Source: Anagrus nilaparvatae (lineage: Eukaryota; Arthropoda; Insecta; Hymenoptera; Mymaridae). From it: DNA of 64,000 bases. The DNA lies in assembly GCA_022575985.1 (NCBI GenBank), contig JAKSXM010000007.1:10294501-10358500 (forward strand). Reading direction: 5' to 3'. The position numbers were made by a program, and so were the translations under genes. Position 1 is the stretch's first letter, and every line of letters starts with the position of its first letter. Shown in pieces: positions 56,784 to 64,000 of the stretch. The notes under the pieces are model-generated. The model was not told the origin of the DNA. It ran no database searches and saw only the letters and a list, made by a program, of their open reading frames with translations.

Positions 56784-58538
56784 CTGTAACATAAATTTTT
56801 TAAATTTATTATGTGTATATTAAAATAATATAAATAAAGTTTTAAAATGAAAATTTAAAATTATTAATTATAAAACTTACAAAATTATTATCATATTTAT
56901 TTATGGAATTATGTTATAAATATGATTAAAAATAACATAGCAGGATTCGGATATAGGTTTACAAAACAGGTTTATTGTTATTAGGATAATCGTTGTAAGG
57001 ATAATCACAATTTTTGGAATAAGGTTCGATTTTTCTTATGCTGGAAGTATATGTAGCCATAAGATAAATATTTTTACATTGTACCTGTATGATAAAAATT
57101 TAATTAGTTAATATGGAAAAATAAAAATTCAAATAGATGTCACAACTTAAGGGGGTCACTCATTATAACTTACTTACAATCCTTTTTAGAATACTTACTT
57201 AAATTAAAATTTAAATTATTTTTTATAGAATAAATTGATATAGAAATATTTTGATATTATCGAAAATCAAAGAAAAAAAATTTTATTTAAAATGTAATTA
57301 TAATTTATTATTCATTTTTTAGTTTAAACTAAAAATTAACACATATATTAAAATATAATTAATATTTCTATTAAATAATTTATTCTTCATCTTTCCTAAA
57401 TTTTATTCCGTTATAAGTTGTGATTTGAGTTGTAATATAAATCGGAGTAATCATAACTCCTACTACCATGACAGCACCATGTAAACATTTTTCCTATAGT
57501 AGAATAATAAAATAATATTTATTTTCTTGGTTTTTTCCTTTACACTTTTTAATAAAGGACTAAATTATTTTGAAAATTTGATTATGCATTGTAAAATTGT
57601 TGTTGTTGTGTAAAGAAAATATATTTTTTTTGTAAAGTATGTATATTTATTAGCCTGACAATGATTTTATGAAATAGTTTTGAGTCGTAATCATTAGAAG
57701 CAAAAGGGTTTAAGTTTATTTTTTATTTTAGATTGAGAATTTTATAACTTTTTAAGGATTTTATAAAGCTTCTGCATAACTTTACTGATTTCACGTAGCT
57801 TTTGTTACTATAAAAATTTATGTAAATGATGGAAGAACTTAAAAGTATTTTAATAGCTTTTAATTTTAGAGGCAGTAATCATTTATGAATCAAAACTATT
57901 TTTAATTCTCAGGCTAATTTTTATTTCCCTACAGGCAATAATGAGCAATTTTGATAGTGTCATGAAATCAATGCTGTGAGCAGAAAAAAATAATTATAAT
58001 ACCAAATATGTTTTCAAAAAATTGTTTAAGAATGTAAAACTTGGTGATTAAATAAATTCTTGTAAACAATATTATCACTATGAGAATATGAACTTTAAAG
58101 TTAAGAAGGTTATGAGCAAGTTTTAATTTAAGTGTATGTATGAATAAAATAATTTAATAATAATGTATAAATAATATGTTAAACTTTGATGGATCAAATA
58201 TATCATTAACGTGTACTTAACCTAAAATTTGTAACAATTCTTTAATCCCAAAAATCTATGTTAAATTAATTAAAATCTAATAATTAGGTGTAATCAAAAT
58301 AAAGAAAATTGAAAGCCATAATTAACTTTTAACTAAAATTATTTTATCAGCTGGAAATTTTTTATTATGTAATGCCTAATTTTAATCTAAAATAACCATT
58401 TATAAAAAAAAAATGTATCCTTACCGCAATTGTAAGTTTACTTCTTGGTTTTGTAATCATTACATTAGAATTTAATCTTGTTACCATTGATTTTGAGATT
58501 TTTGGAGAAACTTGAGCAAATTTTTGAATTGCAAACAT
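56667..58538 (-). CDS. COX8: cytochrome c oxidase subunit 8, alternative last exons
   Basis: This is a nuclear gene for the small single-span subunit 8 of mitochondrial complex IV. Exon 1 (58538-58425, 38 codons) starts at ATG 58538-58536. It encodes an Arg/Lys/Ser-rich presequence without acidic residues (MFAIQKFAQVSPKISKSMVT), then ITKPRSKLTIA, and ends at GCG|GTAAGG in phase 0. It can join either of two homologous last exons. The proximal one (57493-57380) gives EKCLHGAVMVVGVMITPIYI and so on (75 aa in total). The distal one (56783-56667) gives EICCHGAFMVIGVMFVPAYF and so on (76 aa in total). Both carry the KL..(A)E..-HGA hydrophobic span expected of COX8 and each has its own AATAAA. Length and layout fit the family (~70-80 aa with presequence). 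The frame could also open nine bases upstream, but only at TTG. The 5' ends of COX8 and BTBD7 face away from each other, so their promoters share the gap at 58.6-59.16 kb. Confidence 0.8.
56959..57084 (-). CDS. candidate third terminal exon in COX8 locus
   Basis: Between the two COX8 last exons, a pyrimidine-rich ATCATACAG acceptor is followed by 41 open codons in the same phase 0 and TAA (56961-56959). The GC content is above the surrounding intron. The peptide starts VQCKNIYLMATYTSSIRKIE and ends in PYSKNCDYPYNDYPNNNKPVL. It keeps only C3 and M9 of the COX8 exon pattern and has no hydrophobic span, so it would not make a normal subunit 8. It may be a very diverged duplicate, a decoy exon, an independent small ORF, or chance. 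I cannot identify it. Confidence 0.35.
   Translation of the reverse strand, partial: VQCKNIYLMATYTSSIRKIEPYSKNCDYPYNDYPNNNKPVL
57304..57309 (-). terminator. polyadenylation signal of COX8 proximal exon
   Basis: AATAAA on the minus strand about 70 bases after the proximal exon's stop. It allows that exon to act as an independent 3' end. Confidence 0.55.
57380..57493 (-). CDS. COX8: COX8 proximal terminal exon (2a)
   Basis: The acceptor CTACTATAG precedes GAA at 57493. Thirty-seven codons then TAA (57382-57380). EKCLHGAVMVVGVMITPIYI is followed by TTQITTYNGIKFRKDEE. The span and a Tyr-containing tail followed by charged residues look closer to the usual subunit 8 than the distal copy does. 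Phase 0 entry from exon 1. Confidence 0.8.
   Translation of the reverse strand, partial: EKCLHGAVMVVGVMITPIYITTQITTYNGIKFRKDEE
57652..57916. mobile_element. 265-bp MITE in COX8 intron
   Basis: The left end TAGCCTGACAATGATTTTAT, with TAGTTTTGAGTCGTAATCATT nearby, mirrors AATCATTTATGAATCAAAACTA and TCTCAGGCTA on the right. The arms are about 45 bases and imperfect. It lies between exon 1 and the proximal terminal exon. Confidence 0.55.
58425..58538 (-). CDS. COX8: COX8 exon 1 (presequence exon)
   Basis: ATG at 58538-58536, 38 codons, donor GTAAGG from 58424. The exon encodes the mitochondrial targeting part plus the first matrix-side residues ITKPRSKLTIA shared by all splice forms. Confidence 0.8.
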
Positions 58539-59164
58539 CTTGAACAAATTATTTTTTTTAATGTAAAAATGTATAATAATCTTTTATAATGAAGAAAATT
58601 CAGCTAATGTGAGGCTTGCGCTCTTGTAATCTTTGGTTGAATTACAAAATAGCTTCTGCAATCTGCATAGTAACTGTAAACAACATGATAAATATATGAA
58701 TGGTAAGTTAGAAATTAAACTCATCGGATAATTGATAAAAACCTCCAAAAAAATGTTTTGAACAGTTAATTATACAAAAATGTACATTAAAAATGCTAAT
58801 TTTTATACAAAGTAATCATTAAATTTATACTTTTTTGAATAACTTTCTTAAAATCCTGTTAAAAATGAATATACTTTTTATATTTTTATAGAAACTATTC
58901 TTACCCTTACAAGATAAATAATATTAAATATAGTAGTTTCCGTAAATTGATTATTATGTATTTAACAAAAAAAGATGCTATTTTTACTTTATTAATACTT
59001 TTTATTTAAAAACAAATAATACCTTCACTTTACAAATTTCTTACAACAGTGCAAATTTCAAAAAATAAAAGGGCTAATTTTTTATTGTACAGCTATCTCT
59101 CTTTTTATAATATACTATCTCTTTCTTGATCTTTATTCTGCAAACACATATCTCCCCAATTTCT
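58539..59164. promoter_or_regulatory. intergenic gap between divergent COX8 and BTBD7
   Basis: About 600 bases separate the COX8 start codon from the GC-richer first exon of BTBD7 and must hold the COX8 5' UTR plus both promoters. The patch at 58610-58680 (GAGGCTTGCGCTCTTGTAAT) is the probable COX8 5' UTR or start region. No TATA assignment is offered. Confidence 0.35.
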
Positions 59165-59301
59165 AGGGTGCATTCGAATGTAAACATGGCCGCTAGTATA
59201 TTGTGCGACAATTACTATCGTAATATTAGTGAACTCGGAGTTTATTCACCGAGGACTTAATAATATAAAAATAGTCAAAATAATGTATCTCAAATACCCA
59301 G
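59165..59301 (+). other. probable 5' noncoding exon of BTBD7 with uORF
   Basis: A GC-richer block ends at the donor CCCAG|GTAATT (59301/59302). It contains ATG in good context (AACATGG) at 59186-59188 and a 24-codon ORF (starts MAASILCDNYYRNISELG) closing with TAA at 59258-59260. The next acceptor is TTTTAACAG at 59844. I infer a spliced 5' leader whose uORF could limit BTBD7 translation. Confidence 0.5.
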
Positions 59302-59863
59302 GTAATTAATAAGAACATAAGTTCTTTTAATAAAATGTGTAAAAATAATTAATTTGAGGAAAATGTGTCAAAGGTTTTTTTAATCTTTAGTCATGACCGA
59401 GAAAAAAACCTTATAAGCGCAAATTAAAAGATTTTTTGGAGCAACTGTTTTTTTATGTAGGTCGAGCGATTTTAATAGTTAAAAAGCCCTTTAAACTATT
59501 AAAATATGTGAATGTTAATAATTATCAAAAGCTTCAAAATCATAAAAAGTTATTTATAGTATAATTTAATATAAAATGAGTGCTAAAAACAGCTGGCCTG
59601 CTATCTTCTTAGTTGACAAACAAAATAATTATTTTTTTAATTTTTACTATTATTAATTGATATAAATTAACTAAAAATGTTGCAGAATCTGTTTGCCAAA
59701 ATTTTATTTTTCTCTGCTTCTACTACTACTTTTTTTAAATATATGTTAAAACAGTTTATTAGCTGGGGAATATTAAAATTAATCATGTTAGTGTAATGTG
59801 TAAGAATTTCAATACTGTTATTCTACAAATTTAAATTTTAACAGGCCAATGTCTGGGTAAGAG

Positions 59864-62590
59864 ATGAATGTGTTTCGTGCTTTAATTCCATGTGTACTGC
59901 CATATAGTGGTGGAGAAAATCAAGGGACAACAAGAGAAAATAATAGAGCCAGTTGCTGGTTTACAGGAAGAGGACAGGGTAATGATTTACGTATGACACA
60001 AAGAATGGGAGCTTCTGCCTCTTCGAGCCTTGCATCAGTTGGAGGAGACTCGTTACAGGCAGCCAGGCTCTCATCCTCTGGAAGTCCTGATCCATTAGGA
60101 ATTATAATAAGGTATTTGTATAAATTTGTATATTTATTTTATTTTATTTTAATTTAATATTTTGCAAATAAAATATTTTAAAAGGGAGAGAAAAAAGAGA
60201 GTTACTGGTTTTGCAACATTAAGAAAAAAATTTATAAGGAGGCGTCGCTCCTCAAAAGCTTGTGATCATGGACGAATAATACGTGAACTAGTTTCCACAT
60301 GGAGTCCTTTAGAAGCAGGGGCATTGCTAGAAGAATATGAAGCTCTTGCAGCATTAAAAGATCTCCATGTTCAAGCAGAACTAGCAAGACCTCCAGCAGC
60401 GACTTTCAAACAGGATCTTTCAACACTATATGATTATAAATACTGTACAGATGTAGATCTTGTTTATAGAGGAGCTTGCTTTCCTGTACATCGAGCTATT
60501 TTGTCGGCAAGATGTCCTTATTTCAGGGATTTACTTGCTGGTTGTCCTGGTAATTAATTTACTTAATTGCACTTTATTTATTTTATTGCAAAACTAAAAA
60601 ATTACAAAAGAATATAATTTTAATACTTTAAATTTTAGGATATGGGGCTCGAATTTGTTTGGAGCTACGAAGTCACAATTTAGAAGTTCCAATGTTTTCA
60701 GCTTTGTTACGCTATCTGTATACTGGTGATGTATGTCCTCATGACACATCAATGGATGCAAATTTATTAAGGCGATTAGGAGATGAATTTGGCAATCCAA
60801 ATCCATTAGAACATGATCTCAAATATTTATTGGAAACCGGTAATTATGCAGATGCTGCATTAGTATTCACATCTGATAATGACTACCAAAGGCCTGACAG
60901 TGGAAGTTCAGAATATGGATTTCGACCAAAGTTAGAACTGCCATGTCACAAATCAATATTATCAGCAAGATCACCTTTCTTCAGAAATTTAATTCAAAGG
61001 AGAACGAGGTCTGGAGAAGATCATACAGAAAGAGCATTACACATATTAACTAGAATAGTTCTAGATGAATCAGTTATACCCAAACGATATGCACATGTAT
61101 TATTACATGCTGTTTATTTAGATACTGTTGACTTATCTCTTATTCTAAGAGGTAACGGTTGCGGTAATAATTCGGGTAGTTTAGGAGAGGTAATATGATT
61201 TGATTATGCTATTAAAAGAATTCTGATAATAAGTATATATATTTATTTAGGTACAAGCTTTAACTCACACTGGTCGAGTAAGACCTAGTGCATTAGAAGA
61301 AGCTATGGAATTATATCAAATAGGTCGTTTTATTGATTTAGATATTTTATCACAAGGCTGTGAAGATCTAATTTTAGAATGGCTTACATTAGATTCTCTT
61401 CCTACAGTGCTAAGGTAAAATTAAATCAAACATTCCTTTTTAATTTGAATTCAAAAATTTTAATTATACATTTTTTTTAGGTGGAGTAGTCAACCTCATG
61501 GATCAGCATGGGTTCACAGACAAGCGTTACACTTTCTTAGAGAAGAATTTCAACCAGTTGCTTCTTCACCTATTTTGCATCTATTAGATCATTCACACTT
61601 ATCAAATGTTTTAAAAAGTCATTTTTTACAAGCTAGTGAACTTGAGGTACTTCAGGCTGTATTAAAATGGGGAGAAAATGAATTAATACGTCGCATGGAA
61701 GATAGGGAACCAAATTTACTTAGTCACACAGTTCATTCAGTAGCAAGAAAAGGTGTAAAGAAACGGGACCTTAGTGATATTGAACTTCGTGAAATTCTTA
61801 GTGAACTTTTACCTCTTGTGAGAATGGATCATGTTCTTCCACCAAATAACGAAATACTCGCTCAGGTTAATTTTAATTTTATTTATTTTTTTAATAAAAA
61901 ATAAAATTTTCATAATGATATAAAAATTTTTTTTTAGGCTATAAGGAGAGGGTTAGTATCAACTCCACCAAGTCATATGATAGGAGATGAAAGAGAAAAT
62001 TTAAGGATAAATGCATGGATAAGAGGAGGGAAGAAAAATGGCTTATTTGTTAGACCAAGACTTTTCATGCCATATTATGAAGAAATAAAGGTAAACATTT
62101 AAAGTCTAATATAAACATTTTTTTTACAGTCTGTGTACTAACGGTTATTTTCAATACTACTTTCAGGTTTTAGTTGAAGAACAAACTATTCAAGAAGCAG
62201 AATTAGTAAGGTTACGAAGAGCTCGTTATATTCCAGATATTCCAGACACACTATATATGGTGGATGAAAAGCCTCGTGTTATGGGTGCCGCTGGAGTTGA
62301 TATTTTAGCAGCAGCAATCCCAGGTAACATTATTCTCTGAAAATTAAAATTAAATTTTTATAATATATGTATTAATAAAAAATAATTTAAAATAAAAAAT
62401 AAAATTTTTAGTACCTGATACTGCTACAATGTCAGCTATGTTAAAACGTGAACAAAAATTACGACAATCTCCAAGTTGTCAGCGAGCTATTAGTTTACCA
62501 TTATCATCCCGGCATGAAATTAATCGACAGCTTAGATTAAGGGTCGTCAGAGAATTTAATTTACCAGATGCTGTCGCTGATCTGCTTGAA
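59864..62590 (+). CDS. BTBD7: BTBD7, N-terminal eight coding exons (partial)
   Basis: This is the orthologue of BTB/POZ domain-containing protein 7, a dual-BTB plus BACK protein linked in vertebrates to epithelial dynamics and branching. The coding exons are 60005-60111, 60185-60549, 60639-61189, 61251-61414, 61481-61865, 61938-62090, 62167-62323 and 62412-62590. All have GT..AG junctions with matching phases, giving 687 residues and ending in phase 0 at GAA|GTGAGT. The preferred start is ATG 60005: MGASASSSL matches the N-myristoylation-type MGANAS start of the human protein. The frame is open 47 codons further, to ATG 59864, which could give a longer form. Residues 37-66 are basic (ERKKRVTGFATLRKKFIRRR). 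The first BTB is at about 120-215 (CTDVDLVYRGACFPVHRAIL), the second at about 226-325 (LPCHKSILSARSPFFRNLIQ). BACK follows (LEEAMELYQIGRF, then WSSQPHGSAWVHRQALHFLR). The C-terminal exons must lie beyond the window. Confidence 0.92.
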
Positions 62591-63540
62591 GTGAGTAATA
62601 GAATTATGATTATTCTTTACAATTCTTTCGTAATTTACTTTGATTTAAATCATAAATACATTTTTTATAAAAGGCAAAGACAAATTGGGGTTTCTAAACT
62701 ACTTTACAATTTTTTATGATACGTAATTGTTTAAATATTTTATAAAAATTATCGTGGCTTAATTTTAATTTATTATTATTAATGTTATTAATAATTTTAA
62801 CATCATTTTAGCAAAAATCAGATTTGCTACTATTAAAAATAGGCCATCTTTATAAATAAATATAAAATAATCTTTTTTACTATTTTATGTTAATATTATT
62901 TACAAAAGCACTTATTTATTGAAATTCATTTATCGAACTTACTTAAATCTACATGCTTACTAAATGCTAATTAAATAAATATAATAAATATAATTTATAC
63001 ATATAAATATAATTTTTACTGCGTCTTATAAATTTTTCCAGGAATAAAAAATTTTATTATGATTATAGTTTCATAAAAGTTTACATATTTAATGCTACTA
63101 CATCAAGAATAAAAATCATAAATACATTGTTTTTTATCATTCTAATCAAAAATTTTATTTCAAAATCTAGATTTTTTTTTTATAAATGAATTTAAAAAAG
63201 TTAATTAACACAAAAGTAAATCCTTAGTGCTTATGTAGAAAATCCAGAATTTTATTAAATTAGTATGTATGTTTAAAGTGCTATAACTTCTAAATGCATG
63301 TATTAATCAATATATGTAATTACAAAAACAAAGTCTTTTATTTGTCTTTAAAAAAAAAATTCTTGATGAAATTTTTCTTACAGCATACTTATATCAATAA
63401 ACGCGGTGAAAGTTGAGCTTTTTTTAAAAAATGAAAAAAATATTACAAGTTTTTTTTTATCCAAACAGAATGGTAACATCTACTTATATTAAAATAATGC
63501 TTATAAGAATGTATATTTTTGCATAAGTATAAAAGACGAT
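62591..63540. other. probable BTBD7 intron, AT-rich
   Basis: This follows the consensus donor GTGAGT. There is no in-frame exon before the antisense EcKinase gene. A stop codon is met if the intron is read through. Confidence 0.5.
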
Positions 63541-64000
63541 TTACTGAATTAGCCACTTTTGATTGACGAATGTTTGTAAGACGTGAATTAATTTATCATC
63601 ATAATTTTTACCATTTCCCATGTTTATAAAAACTTCTCGACTTTCAAAATTATTTACATCGGGTGCAGTTCCTGGTATCGCTTTTATGACTTTTACCATC
63701 ATGATACATTGAGGAAATTTTAACGGTGCAGATTCTTTTAATATTTTATCAAAACTTTCTCTTGAAAATTTTTTTACATCAACTTTTACAGATTTCAAAA
63801 AATCTATAAATGTTTCATAATATAAAGTTATTAAATCATTAAGATGATTATCAATTACATCTTTTTTAGCGCTGGAAATTAAAAAAAATATTAAATCATT
63901 TACTCCGTAATCATAAGAACATAATTGAAAATCAATAATTTTCATTGATTCAATTTTTCCGTTACTATTATGTTTAAAAAGCATATTATTAACCCAAAAA
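63541..64000 (-). CDS. EcKinase/CHK-kinase-like protein, C-terminal part
   Basis: An open frame enters from the right edge and ends at TAA 63543-63541 (153 codons visible). It begins FWVNNMLFKHN; WVNNMLF is the catalytic-loop segment that follows the HGD motif in ecdysteroid-kinase-like proteins (HGDxWxNNxLF). KIIDFQLCSYDYGVNDLIFF is the metal-binding D-F-Q block and following helix. The tail ends FVNQKWLIQ. The family phosphorylates small hydroxyl compounds; some members are ecdysteroid 22-kinases, and a detoxification role is proposed for others. The N-lobe and HGD lie beyond the window, so activity cannot be judged. An ATG at 63984 is internal, not the start. The gene is antisense to BTBD7 and apparently within its intron. 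Confidence 0.85.
   Translation of the reverse strand, partial: FWVNNMLFKHNSNGKIESMKIIDFQLCSYDYGVNDLIFFLISSAKKDVIDNHLNDLITLYYETFIDFLKSVKVDVKKFSRESFDKILKESAPLKFPQCIMMVKVIKAIPGTAPDVNNFESREVFINMGNGKNYDDKLIHVLQTFVNQKWLIQ

Noticed and set aside
1..64000. Bacterial or endosymbiont origin
   Set aside because: Spliced genes, animal transposons, low gene density and insect-type families argue for host nuclear DNA.

Overview
The window looks like nuclear DNA of an arthropod, most likely an insect. It is very AT-rich by eye, the genes have short GT..AG introns, and the transposons are animal types (Penelope-like, Helitron, piggyBac-like and hAT-like miniatures). The partial gene at the right edge belongs to the EcKinase/CHK-kinase-like family, which is expanded in insects. 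No prokaryotic gene organisation is visible. I cannot name the species.

The right end carries the host genes. Mitochondrial cytochrome c oxidase subunit 8 (COX8) lies on the minus strand at 56.67-58.54 kb. One targeting-peptide exon is followed by two homologous alternative 3'-terminal exons, and possibly a third, unrelated one. BTBD7 (BTB/BACK protein) runs divergently on the plus strand from about 59.16 kb. Eight coding exons give 687 residues of open frame, and the C-terminal part lies beyond the window. The 3' part of an EcKinase-like gene sits antisense in what appears to be a BTBD7 intron (63.54-64.0 kb). Elsewhere there is an F-box/LRR gene at 26.95-28.58 kb with one in-frame stop, an orphan spliced exon at 29.05-29.14 kb, and an orphan membrane-anchor first exon at 7.88-8.18 kb (minus).

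The remaining ~50 kb is AT-rich intergenic or intronic DNA loaded with transposon remains. There is a Helitron protein fragment (0.5-0.95 kb) and a 5'-truncated Penelope-like element with RT and GIY-YIG parts (11.7-13.1 kb). Many elements are giant inverted repeats: a 1.15 kb near-perfect palindrome at 40.9-42.06 kb, a 1.42 kb palindrome of C-tract tandem units at 20.5-22.0 kb, and a 2.2 kb foldback enclosing two minisatellites at 23.6-25.8 kb. Several are nested and leave readable insertion sites. A piggyBac-like miniature element with TTAA ends sits inside a ~150 bp tandem array (48.4-50.1 kb).

Two signals stand out. One is the duplicated, mutually exclusive terminal exons of COX8, which swap the only transmembrane segment. 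The other is a dispersed module TTATATAC-N18-CTTGCGAGAA. Its 18-base spacing is fixed in seven copies on both strands, while the flanks are mostly unrelated; two copies also share a CGCCATCTA stretch just downstream. It fits neither an ordinary transposon end nor a gene I recognise.
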